Assembly (NCBI GenBank): GCA_030537395.1
Contig: JAUNMW010000013.1
Coordinates: 1-33,288, forward strand
Length of the DNA stretch: 33,288 nucleotides
Direction: 5' to 3'
Source: Clostridia bacterium
GTDB taxonomy: Bacteria; Bacillota; Clostridia; Christensenellales; Aristaeellaceae
Below, piece after piece: positions 22,786-29,770 of this stretch. Under the pieces are notes generated by a model. That model saw only the letters and a program-made list of their open reading frames with translations, was not told the DNA's origin and did no database searches. Position 1 is the first letter of the stretch. Every line of letters begins with the position of its first letter. Both the position numbers and the translations under genes were made by a program.

Positions 22786-24162
22786 TTAAAGTCTTGCCAG
22801 CCTGCCCCCGCTGAGCTCCTCGATCTTGGTTTCCAGCTCATTGGTGCTCATGGCGGCCTGGCGGCCCGCGTCAAACTGTTCATCGATCCAGGCTTTCAGG
22901 GCGATCACCAGGGGATCCTGCTTGCTGATGGCCTCGTTGGCGGTGAGCTGATAGTTTTCATTGATCCAGTAAGCAATGCCCGCCAAACCGGAGGTTTTGG
23001 AAATCAGGACGGAGGCGGGGCGGTTGAGCAGTTTCTTGGTGTTGAAAATGTTGTAGATTTCTTCATCCTTGAGCAGCCCGTCCGCGTGAATGCCGGCCCG
23101 GGTCACATTGAAATTGCGGCCCACGAAGGGAGTCATGGGCGGGATTTTGTAGCCCATTTCCTGCTTGAAATACTCGGCGATTTCGGTGATCACGGTGGGG
23201 TCCATGCCGTCCATGGAGCCCCGCAGCGAGGCATATTCAAACACCATGGCTTCCAGGGGAATATTGCCCGTGCGCTCGCCGATACCCAGCAGGGAACAGT
23301 TGACGGCGCTGGCCCCGTACAGCCAGGCGGTGGAGGCGTTGGCCACGGCCTTGTAAAAATCGTTGTGACCGTGCCATTCCAGGTATTCGCTGGCTACGTC
23401 GGAATAGTGCTGCAGGCCGTACACGATGCCCGGCACGCTGCGGGGCAGGGCCACTTCGGGATAGGGCACGCCGTAGCCCATGGTGTCGCAGGCCCGGATG
23501 CGCAGGGGAATGCCCGCGTCCTGGCTCATTTTCATCAGCTCGTTCACGAAGGGCACCACGAAGCCGTAAAAGTCCGCCCGGGTGATGTCCTCCAAGTGGC
23601 ACCGGGGCATCACGTCCGCCTCGAAGGCCAGGGCCACCGTTTCCAAATACTTTTTCATGGCCTCGCTGCGGCTCAGCTTCATTTTCTTGAAAATGTGGTA
23701 ATCGCTGCAGGAAACCAGAATGCCCGTTTCCCGGATGCCCAAATCCTTCACCAGTTTAAAATCTTCCTTGGTGGCGCGGATCCAGGTGGTGATTTCGGGA
23801 AATTTCAAGCCCAATTCCTGGCACCTGGCCACGGCCTCCCGGTCCTTCTGGCTGTAAATGAAAAATTCGGTTTGTCGAATGATGCCGTAAGGCCCGCCCA
23901 GCTTGCTCATCAGCTTATACAGGTTCACGATCTGATCCACCGTATAGGGGTCCACCGATTGCTGACCGTCCCGGAAAGAAGTATCCGAAATCCAGATTTC
24001 CTCCGGCATGCCCATGGGTACGCGGCGATGATTAAAGGGCACCTTGGGCACGCTTTCATAATCATAAATATCCCGGTACAGGTTGGGCTCGGCCACATCC
24101 TGGAGGGCATAGCGATAGTTTTTCTGCTCCAGCAGATTGGTTTTCGGGGAAATTTCCAGCAT
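22786..24162 (-). CDS. Re-type citrate synthase candidate (isopropylmalate/homocitrate synthase family)
   Basis: HMGL-like TIM-barrel acyl transferase of 458 residues. The first strand holds SDTSFRDGQQSVDPYT, a variant of the DxxxRDGxQ motif of isopropylmalate, citramalate and homocitrate synthases. The metal-binding HGHND appears as EWHGHNDFYKA. CDTMGYGVPYP and NCSLLGIGERTGNIPLE are further signatures, and a C-terminal communication region follows. There is no LeuA regulatory domain. Anaerobes such as Clostridium kluyveri use a member of this family as Re-citrate synthase, and the isocitrate dehydrogenase two genes downstream fits that role better than leucine synthesis. I start at the ATG at 24162 with AAAGGAG ten bases upstream. 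Its promoter and a palindromic operator-like site lie just upstream. Homocitrate synthase is the main alternative. Confidence 0.75.
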   Translation of the reverse strand: MLEISPKTNLLEQKNYRYALQDVAEPNLYRDIYDYESVPKVPFNHRRVPMGMPEEIWISDTSFRDGQQSVDPYTVDQIVNLYKLMSKLGGPYGIIRQTEFFIYSQKDREAVARCQELGLKFPEITTWIRATKEDFKLVKDLGIRETGILVSCSDYHIFKKMKLSRSEAMKKYLETVALAFEADVMPRCHLEDITRADFYGFVVPFVNELMKMSQDAGIPLRIRACDTMGYGVPYPEVALPRSVPGIVYGLQHYSDVASEYLEWHGHNDFYKAVANASTAWLYGASAVNCSLLGIGERTGNIPLEAMVFEYASLRGSMDGMDPTVITEIAEYFKQEMGYKIPPMTPFVGRNFNVTRAGIHADGLLKDEEIYNIFNTKKLLNRPASVLISKTSGLAGIAYWINENYQLTANEAISKQDPLVIALKAWIDEQFDAGRQAAMSTNELETKIEELSGGRLARL

Positions 24163-24190
24163 GCAGCGCACGCTCCTTTCCTTGCATTTG

Positions 24191-24226
24191 TGTATACAAT
24201 TATACTCGGTTTGCGGACGCTGTAAA
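24191..24226 (-). promoter_or_regulatory. Promoter and operator-like palindrome before the citrate synthase gene
   Basis: On the minus strand TTTACA (24221-24226) and TATAAT (24199-24204) are 16 bases apart, a good sigma-A promoter. The perfect palindrome TGTATACA (24191-24198) follows directly and would cover the transcription start. The operator of Bacillus GntR has the same TTGTATACAA core, so this is a likely binding site for the GntR/FCD regulator encoded in the same run. Confidence 0.65.
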
Positions 24227-24247
24227 GTAAAAAACAGGGAAAAAACA

Positions 24248-24273
24248 AGCGGTCCGCATTTTTTCGGACCGCT
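24248..24273 (-). terminator. Intrinsic terminator after the macrodomain gene
   Basis: A perfect 9-bp GC-rich stem AGCGGTCCG/CGGACCGCT encloses an 8-base loop. On the minus strand it is followed by TTGTTTTTT. It lies 23 bases after the macrodomain stop and closes the cmk-plsC-macrodomain operon, insulating the citrate synthase promoter that begins just beyond. Confidence 0.92.
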
Positions 24274-24295
24274 GAGGGATAGGATGGATTGAGGA

Positions 24296-25084
24296 TCAAC
24301 TGCTGTGCTGAAGAAGCTGTCGGTAGATTCCTCCATCCACATCCTTAAATACGTTGAAGATGGTTTTGATCTGGCTGCCCGTTTCTTCGTAATAATTCCG
24401 CACGGTGTCCACCGCGATTTCGGCGGCTCGCTGATTGGGAAACATGAACATGCCTGTGGAAATGCAGCAGAAAGCGATGCTTTGGCAGCCGTTTTCTTCG
24501 GCGGTTTTGAGGCAGCTTTGATAGCAGGAAGCCAGGAGCGCTTCATGCCTTTTGGTTAGCTGGCCCTCCACGATGGGGCCCACGGTGTGGATCACGTACT
24601 TGCAAGGCAGATTGTAGCCCGGAGTGATTTTGGCCTGCCCGGTTGGTTCCTCGTGGCCTTGTGCTGCCATGATACAATTGCATTTCTCCCGCAGGGCCAG
24701 GCCTGCCTTGCTGTGAATGATGTTGTCGATGCAGTTATGCAGGGGCCGGAAACAGCCCAGCAGCGCCGAATTGGCGGCGTTCACGATGGCGTCCGCTTTC
24801 AGGGTGGTAATATCACCCTGCCAAAGATAGATGCGATTGTCCAGCGGGCAAGGGGTCAAATCGCCGATTTCGGTAACGCCTGCCTGCCGGTTTTCTTCCC
24901 GCAGATAATCGTCCTGAATCCGCATGAATTCTGGAGAAAGGGGCCGGGGCGGGCGCACGTTCATCAAAGCCCGGAGCAGATTCCTCTGGCCCTGGGTATC
25001 GGCGGGGATGCCATATTCCCGGTATTCCGGCTCCTCGCTCAAAAGCTGCCGGATCAGCCAGATTCGTTTTTCTTCCTGGGTCAT
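24296..25084 (-). CDS. Zinc-type macrodomain protein-ADP-ribose hydrolase
   Basis: Macrodomain enzyme of 262 residues expected to remove ADP-ribose from proteins. An N-terminal helical domain (residues of about 1-75) precedes the macro fold. The fold starts IYLWQGDITTLKADAIVNAAN and continues ALLGCFRPLHNCIDNIIH, the Cys-His-Cys zinc-binding stretch specific to the Zn-macro class seen in Staphylococcus and Streptococcus. The phosphate loop is STGMFMFPNQRAA. In those species the gene lies with a SirTM sirtuin and a lipoylated GcvH-like target; neither is here. I start at the ATG at 25084, as an earlier ATG at 25093 touches the AAAGG ribosome binding site. It lies 12 bases after plsC and ends in a clear terminator. 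Confidence 0.9.
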   Translation of the reverse strand: MTQEEKRIWLIRQLLSEEPEYREYGIPADTQGQRNLLRALMNVRPPRPLSPEFMRIQDDYLREENRQAGVTEIGDLTPCPLDNRIYLWQGDITTLKADAIVNAANSALLGCFRPLHNCIDNIIHSKAGLALREKCNCIMAAQGHEEPTGQAKITPGYNLPCKYVIHTVGPIVEGQLTKRHEALLASCYQSCLKTAEENGCQSIAFCCISTGMFMFPNQRAAEIAVDTVRNYYEETGSQIKTIFNVFKDVDGGIYRQLLQHSS

Positions 25085-25096
25085 GCAGCGCATCCT

Positions 25097-25762
25097 TTAC
25101 TTTTTCCTGCTTTCCTCCCGCATGGCCAGGAAGGTGTCCCGGATGCGGGAGCACAGGGCCTCCACCACGTCGGTATTGAAGCCCTGGGCGGCCAGATCAG
25201 TGATATCCATGGGTTTGCCGATATATACGTGATTGATCCGGAACAGTTTGGGTTTGGATTCAATATACACCGGTACGATGGGCACCTTGGCCCGCAGGGC
25301 CAGCACGGCGGCGCCGGTTTCCACTTCCTGCATCAAATCGTCATGGTGTCGGGTACCTTCCGGGAAAATGCCCAGCACATAGCCGTCCCGCAAGGTTTTG
25401 GCGCACAGGCGCATGGCGGCCATATCGGAATTGTGCCGGTCCACAGTGATCATGTGCAGGCCCTTGTTCAGCAGCCAGCCGATGAATGGATTCTTCACCA
25501 GCTCTTTTTTGCCCACGAACCGGATTTCGTATTTTTTACAGGGATAGGCCAGGATCAGGGGGTCCATGGCGCTGTTGTGGTTGGACATGGCGATGTAGGG
25601 GCCCTGGAGATCAAAGTTTTCCCGGTTGTGATACCGCACGGGGAAAAGGGTGTGATTGCCGATGGCGGCCACAAACCGTGCCAGGGTGTAGATGAAGGTG
25701 CGCTCCTTTTCCGGGCTGACGGGCTTTTTTTCTTTGGGCGCTTTCTTTTCCTGCGTGCTCAT
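25097..25762 (-). CDS. plsC: 1-acyl-sn-glycerol-3-phosphate acyltransferase
   Basis: Adds the second acyl chain to lysophosphatidic acid in membrane phospholipid synthesis. The acyltransferase motif HX4D is present as NHNSAMDP with His62 and Asp67. The phosphate-binding motif is FPEGTRHHDD near residue 135, and VPIVPVYIES near 163 is the fourth block of the family. The first 20 residues are charged, followed by a hydrophobic stretch (TLARFVAAIGNHTLF) that may hold it to the membrane. The 221 residues fit. The start overlaps the cmk stop by ATGA and GGAGG lies seven bases before it. cmk next to plsC is a widespread Firmicute arrangement. Confidence 0.93.
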   Translation of the reverse strand: MSTQEKKAPKEKKPVSPEKERTFIYTLARFVAAIGNHTLFPVRYHNRENFDLQGPYIAMSNHNSAMDPLILAYPCKKYEIRFVGKKELVKNPFIGWLLNKGLHMITVDRHNSDMAAMRLCAKTLRDGYVLGIFPEGTRHHDDLMQEVETGAAVLALRAKVPIVPVYIESKPKLFRINHVYIGKPMDITDLAAQGFNTDVVEALCSRIRDTFLAMREESRKK

Positions 25763-26430
25763 TTTCTTTCCTCCACCAAAGCCAAAATGGCGTCCACCGT
25801 TTCATCAAAGGAAAGGTCGGAGGAATCCACCAAAATGGCGTCCTCGGCCTGACGAAGGGGGTCCGTTTCCCGGTGCATATCCTGGTAATCCCGGGCGTTT
25901 ACCTCGGCCAGAATGGTTTCAAAAGGCGTGGTATCGCCTTTTTCCTGCAATTGCAGCATGCGGCGCCGGGCCCGGGCTTCGGCGGAAGCCGTCAGATAGA
26001 TTTTCACGGTGGCGTCGGTTAGCACCACGGTGCCGATGTCCCGGCCATCCAGCAGCATGGATTGGCTCTTCGCCATTTCCTGCTGACGGCGTACCAGGAT
26101 TCTGCGCACGGTGGGATACCGGGACACGGCGGAGGCTGCCTGGCCCACTTCCTGGGTGCGGATGAGGCCGGTCACGTCCCGGCCGTTCAGCAGAGTGCGC
26201 TGGGCCCCGTTTTCATATTCCACGCTCACCTGGGCCTCCCCGTTTTCACACATGCGGGAAACAGCGGTTTCATCCTGCAAATCGATTCCTTTTTCAAGGG
26301 CGCACAGGCCTACGGCCCGGTACATGGCCCCGGTGTCCAGATGCAGGATGCCCAGGCGCTGCGCCACCACATCCGAAATGGTGGATTTGCCTGCCCCTAC
26401 GGGCCCGTCAATGGCGATGGTTAATGGCAT
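25759..26430 (-). CDS. cmk: Cytidylate kinase
   Basis: Phosphorylates CMP and dCMP with ATP. The P-loop is IAIDGPVGAGKST at residues 5-17, followed by LHLDTGAMYRAVGL near 30 and the later substrate motifs LLDGRDIGTVV and DYQDMHRETDPL, then DAILVDSSDLSFDE. A length of 223 residues matches the family. I start at the ATG at 26430, which follows GGAGGGG at six bases, rather than the in-frame codon at 26445 that lies upstream of that site. It is the first gene of the cmk-plsC-macrodomain operon. No clear promoter is visible between it and repeat copy 6, so the repeat region may hold it. Confidence 0.95.
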   Translation of the reverse strand: MPLTIAIDGPVGAGKSTISDVVAQRLGILHLDTGAMYRAVGLCALEKGIDLQDETAVSRMCENGEAQVSVEYENGAQRTLLNGRDVTGLIRTQEVGQAASAVSRYPTVRRILVRRQQEMAKSQSMLLDGRDIGTVVLTDATVKIYLTASAEARARRRMLQLQEKGDTTPFETILAEVNARDYQDMHRETDPLRQAEDAILVDSSDLSFDETVDAILALVEERK

Positions 26431-26469
26431 TTTCTTCCCCTCCATTTTGTAAAGCTTGGAGCAAAGATT

Positions 26470-26580
26470 AGAGTTCAGAGTACAGAGCGCTGAGTACAGA
26501 GTTCAGATTTATATAGTCAGGACAATGGTTCGCGTACATTTCAAAACACTGAATAATCTGCACTCTGTACTCTGTACTCT
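26470..26580. repeat. Heptamer-arm palindromic repeat, copy 6
   Basis: The left arm has six heptamer-like units (AGAGTTCAGAGTACAGAG, then a GCGCTGAG variant) and the right arm ends TCTGTACTCTGTACTCT, so the arms differ by about one unit. The centre TATATAGTCAGGACAATG matches copy 2. It lies 37 bases after the hslU stop and 39 bases before the cmk start. Its minus-strand exit runs into AATCTTTGC, a word also found just outside copy 1. Confidence 0.85.
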
Positions 26581-26617
26581 TTTTCTTGCGCTGCTATCTG
26601 TACGCAATCATCCGATA

Positions 26618-28018
26618 TTAAAGGATGTATCGCCGCATGTCCATTTCCTTGGCTGTCTTTAAATGCTCCCGGACGTAATCGGCGGTGATGGTCAGGTACA
26701 CGTCGGGCATGTTTTCGCCCCCCGCGTTGAAGGACACGTCCTCCAGCAGTTCTTCAAATACGGCGTGCAGGCGGCGGGCCCCGATATCTTCTCCCGCTTC
26801 ATTGGCCAGCATGGCGATGCGGGCGATTTCGTTGAGGGCTTCACCGTCGAAGGTCAAATGCACCTTATCCACTTCCAGCAGGGCGGCGTACTGACGGGTG
26901 GCGGCGTTGTCCGTCTTGGTCAGGATGGCCACGAAGTCCTCCTGGGTCAGGGATTTCAAATTGACGTGCACCGGGAAGCGGCCCTGCAGCTCGGGGATCA
27001 GATCGCTGACCTTGGCCACATGGAACGCGCCCGCGCCGATGAACAGCATAAAGTCCGTGCGCACGGGGCCGTACTTGGTGTTCACCGTGGAGCCCTCCAC
27101 GATGGGCAGGATGTCCCGCTGCACGCCTTCCCGGCTCACGTCGGGGCCGGAACCCACGCTGCGGCCCGCGATCTTGTCGATTTCATCCAGGAACACGATA
27201 CCGCTCTGCTCGCAGCGGCGGATGGCTTCTTCCTTCACCGCGTCCTCGTCGATCAGCTTCTGGCTTTCCTCCTGGATCAGGATTTCCCGGGCTTCCTTTA
27301 CCTTCACGTGCCGGGTTTTCATGTGCTTGGGCATCATGCCGCCCATCATATCTCCGATGCTGATGGACGCGCCGCCCACCTCCAGTTGGGGCGCGGCTTC
27401 CTCCACCTCGATTTCCAGCTCGTGATCCTCCAGCGCGCCGGAACGAAGCTGTTCCCTGAGTTCCCCGCGCTTGCGGCTGATTTCCGTTTTTTCATCCTCG
27501 GTGGGTTCGGGCTCCTGCTTGGCGCGGCCCAGCAGAATATCCAGGGGATTGCTGTTATTGGTATTCTTCTTGACGGGGTGCAGCAGCAGGCTTACCAGCC
27601 GGTCTTCCGCCAACACCTGGGCCCGGGTCTTCACCCGCGCCACATGCTCGTCCTTCACCATGCGCACGGCGTTTTCCGCCAGGTCCCGGATGATGGATTC
27701 CACGTCCCGGCCCACATAGCCCACCTCGGTGAACTTGGTGGCCTCCACCTTGATAAAGGGGGCGTCCACTAACTTGGCAAGGCGGCGGGCAATTTCGGTT
27801 TTGCCCACGCCCGTGGGCCCGATCATCAGAATATTCTTGGGATAGATTTCATCCCGGATCTCGGCGGGAAGCTGGGAACGGCGGTAGCGATTGCGCAGGG
27901 CGATGGCTACGGCGCGCTTGGCCTCATCCTGGCCGATGATGTAGCGGTCCAGTTCCCGCACCACTTCCCGGGGAGTCAGTTCATGGGCGCGGCCCGGCAG
28001 ATTTTTCATTTCGCTCAT
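26618..28018 (-). CDS. hslU: HslU ATPase subunit of the HslVU protease
   Basis: AAA+ unfoldase that feeds proteins to HslV, also called ClpY. The N-terminus TPREVVRELDRYIIGQDEAK is the family signature. Walker A is GPTGVGKTEIAR near residue 57 and Walker B is IVFLDEIDKIA near 250. The intermediate I-domain lies between, about 110-240, rich in Glu and Met. The sensor/arginine region includes FMLFIGAGAFH. The C-terminal residues RRYIL form the tail that docks into HslV and opens its pore. The 466 residues are normal. The ATG at 28018 follows GGAGG at eight bases, and that site spans the hslV stop, so the two genes are tightly linked with a 3-base gap. Confidence 0.96.
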   Translation of the reverse strand: MSEMKNLPGRAHELTPREVVRELDRYIIGQDEAKRAVAIALRNRYRRSQLPAEIRDEIYPKNILMIGPTGVGKTEIARRLAKLVDAPFIKVEATKFTEVGYVGRDVESIIRDLAENAVRMVKDEHVARVKTRAQVLAEDRLVSLLLHPVKKNTNNSNPLDILLGRAKQEPEPTEDEKTEISRKRGELREQLRSGALEDHELEIEVEEAAPQLEVGGASISIGDMMGGMMPKHMKTRHVKVKEAREILIQEESQKLIDEDAVKEEAIRRCEQSGIVFLDEIDKIAGRSVGSGPDVSREGVQRDILPIVEGSTVNTKYGPVRTDFMLFIGAGAFHVAKVSDLIPELQGRFPVHVNLKSLTQEDFVAILTKTDNAATRQYAALLEVDKVHLTFDGEALNEIARIAMLANEAGEDIGARRLHAVFEELLEDVSFNAGGENMPDVYLTITADYVREHLKTAKEMDMRRYIL

Positions 28019-28021
28019 GGG

Positions 28022-28555
28022 TCACACCTCCTCCACGATGATGTTATCGTTGGTATACACGCAGATGGACGCGGCGATGTGCAGCGCCTTTTCCGCGATT
28101 TCCTTGGCGGACAGATCGGTGTTCTGCACCAGCGCCCGGGCGGCGGCCAGGGCGTAATTCCCGCCGGAACCGATGGCGGCCACGCCGTCGTCGGGGTCGA
28201 TCACCTCGCCGGTGCCGGATACGATCAGCATGCCTTCCTTATTCGCTACGATCAGCATGGCTTCCAGCTGGCGCAGGCCCTTGTCGCCCCGCCAGTCCTG
28301 GGCCAGCATCACGGCGGCCCGCTCTAAATTGCCCCCGCACTGGCTCAGCTTGTCTTCAAATCGTTCGCACAGGGAAAAGGCGTCGGCCACGGAGCCCGCA
28401 AAGCCCGTGACCACGCTGTCATTATAAATGCGGCGCACCTTCCGGGCCGTGCCCTTGAAAATGGTATGCTCTCCCATGGTCACCTGGCCGTCTCCAGCCA
28501 CGGCGATTTTTCCGTCCTTCTTGACGGCACAGATGGTGGTTCCCATCATTTTCAT
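28022..28555 (-). CDS. hslV: HslV peptidase subunit of the HslVU protease
   Basis: Threonine peptidase of the proteasome fold, also called ClpQ. The start at the ATG at 28555 gives MKMMG followed by [20 protein letters not shown]; removal of the five-residue leader exposes the catalytic Thr. Unlike Bacillus CodW, which uses Ser, this copy keeps Thr. [19 protein letters not shown] and [14 protein letters not shown] are typical later motifs. The 177 residues match the family. GGAGG lies nine bases before the ATG. A longer in-frame reading toward 28690 covers the promoter and is rejected. A promoter with a CtsR-like site lies about 50-105 bases upstream, which makes heat-shock control likely. 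Confidence 0.95.
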   Translation of the reverse strand: MKMMGTTICAVKKDGKIAVAGDGQVTMGEHTIFKGTARKVRRIYNDSVVTGFAGSVADAFSLCERFEDKLSQCGGNLERAAVMLAQDWRGDKGLRQLEAMLIVANKEGMLIVSGTGEVIDPDDGVAAIGSGGNYALAAARALVQNTDLSAKEIAEKALHIAASICVYTNDNIIVEEV

Positions 28556-28600
28556 AAAATGTATCCTCCGTATGATAATATATTTGCTTATTCCTACCAA

Positions 28601-28624
28601 GTCAAAGATTGTCTTTCTTTGACC
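28601..28624 (-). promoter_or_regulatory. CtsR-like operator and inverted repeat before hslV
   Basis: On the minus strand GGTCAAA, a GAA spacer and AGACAAT (plus positions 28608-28624) match the CtsR heptad direct repeat (A/G)GTCAAA-NAN-(A/G)GTCAAA at 12 of 14 positions. The stretch also contains a perfect inverted repeat GTCAAAG/CTTTGAC (28601-28607 with 28617-28623). It begins directly after the -10 region, where a repressor would block transcription. Confidence 0.6.
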
Positions 28625-28660
28625 ATTATACATCATAACAGACTTTTGGGAATTTGGCAA
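28625..28660 (-). promoter_or_regulatory. hslVU promoter
   Basis: On the minus strand TTGCCA (28655-28660) is followed by a 17-base spacer and TATGAT (28632-28637). A second -10-like TATAAT overlaps at 28625-28630, but is 24 bases from that -35. This gives hslVU its own promoter, apart from topA-trmFO. Confidence 0.72.
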
Positions 28661-28678
28661 GGAATAAAACGGGAATTT

Positions 28679-28723
28679 CGCAATTGCCACATTCTGGCCT
28701 TAATGGACAGCAGGGCAATTGCG
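28679..28723 (-). terminator. Hairpin after the alpha/beta hydrolase gene
   Basis: A perfect 10-bp inverted repeat CGCAATTGCC/GGCAATTGCG encloses 25 bases and starts 6 bases after the hydrolase stop. Only a weak T-run follows (AAATTCCCGTTTT), so it is a possible terminator or mRNA 3' stabiliser rather than a classical one. Confidence 0.5.
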
Positions 28724-28729
28724 CTCATT

Positions 28730-29758
28730 TCAGTCCAGAATGAATCGACAGATTTCCCAAATGATTTCCTGGGGAAGATGGCAGGGCGTATCGTATTCCG
28801 CCACGGTTCCCCGGGCACTCTCCGGCGCGTCCGGGTTCATGAGCAGATGGTTCAGCTCCTTGTGATAGATCACCTGCACGTTTTCCGGCAAATCCAAAGC
28901 GTTCCAGGCGTCGATCCCGTCCGCGTCAATGACCTGAAAGTCCTGCCCGCCGTTGATAATGAGGACGGGAAGATCCAGCGACTGCAGGATGGAAGCCGTA
29001 TCATACTGCGCCATTTCCCAGAAATAAAAGCCCGGCTGGCCGAACACGGTTTTCGTTTTCGCTTCTTCGGCCGTGCAGTTCAAAAGGGCGTCCCATTCCC
29101 GGCGCAGGCCGGTCATCTGCATTTGTCCGATGGCTTTTGTCAGGGCCGGCAGGCTGTCCACGATAGCCTGATTCTGGCTGAGCACGATTTCGCCCAGCGT
29201 TTTGGGCGTGCCGGACAGCATCACGATTCCCGCGAACAGGCCGGGATGCTCCTGCACGATCCGCGGGGCGATCGTGGCCCCCAAGGAATGACCGATCAGA
29301 TAAATCCTGTCCGGATCAATGCGGGGATCGGCGCGCAGAAGCTCTGCCGCGGCTATAGCGTCACGGATGGATTCCTCTTCCACCGTGAAAGCGATCAAAT
29401 CTTCCGTTGTGTAGGTGCTGCCATACACAAAGGTTCGCTTATCATAGCGCAGCGCCGCTATTCCCTGCATTGCCAAAAACTGCGCCAGATCCCGGAACAG
29501 CGCGGTTTGGCCTATCGCCTCATCACGGTTGCTGGGCCCGGAGCCATGAAGCAGCACCACGGCGGGCAGGGGATAGGAACTGAAGAGATGCGCTTCCGGA
29601 AGTGTCAGCGTACCGGGCAGGGCAGGATCGCCGATGGAAACATCTTCTTCGAGCAGATCAATCCGCACGTCATTCTCTTGCGTTTCCGCTGTTTCAGCCA
29701 AGCCGGGATTCATCGGAATCAGCAGCATGCACAGCAAAACGACCAGCAGCTTTTTCAT
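28730..29758 (-). CDS. Secreted alpha/beta hydrolase
   Basis: Predicted exported esterase or peptidase-like hydrolase of 342 residues. The signal peptide is MKKLLVVLLCMLLIPMNPG ending LAE; the Cys at position 10 is inside the core and not a convincing lipobox. The alpha/beta fold shows the oxyanion loop VVLLHGSGPSNRDE near 68, the nucleophile elbow IGHSLGA with the catalytic Ser near 168, an acidic residue in INGGQDFQV and the histidine in KELNHLLM. The lid between about 190 and 250 is helical. The substrate is unknown. AAGGAGG precedes the ATG and the gene lies 12 bases after trmFO. In Bacillus the gene at this place is xerC/codV, so this is a replacement or insertion in a conserved cluster. 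Confidence 0.88.
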   Translation of the reverse strand: MKKLLVVLLCMLLIPMNPGLAETAETQENDVRIDLLEEDVSIGDPALPGTLTLPEAHLFSSYPLPAVVLLHGSGPSNRDEAIGQTALFRDLAQFLAMQGIAALRYDKRTFVYGSTYTTEDLIAFTVEEESIRDAIAAAELLRADPRIDPDRIYLIGHSLGATIAPRIVQEHPGLFAGIVMLSGTPKTLGEIVLSQNQAIVDSLPALTKAIGQMQMTGLRREWDALLNCTAEEAKTKTVFGQPGFYFWEMAQYDTASILQSLDLPVLIINGGQDFQVIDADGIDAWNALDLPENVQVIYHKELNHLLMNPDAPESARGTVAEYDTPCHLPQEIIWEICRFILD

Positions 29759-29770
29759 GGCGGCGCCTCC

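Noticed and set aside
24163-24546. A 128-residue N-terminal extension of the citrate synthase candidate
   Set aside because: It would cross a terminator, a promoter and the macrodomain gene; the ATG at 24162 gives the family length.
10491-26580. Interpretation of the palindromes as a CRISPR array
   Set aside because: Copies are kilobases apart between unrelated genes, with no regular spacers and no cas gene.
10491-26580. Interpretation of the palindromes as ordinary rho-independent terminators
   Set aside because: Arms are longer, built of heptamers and not GC-rich, and no U-tract follows in the direction of transcription.
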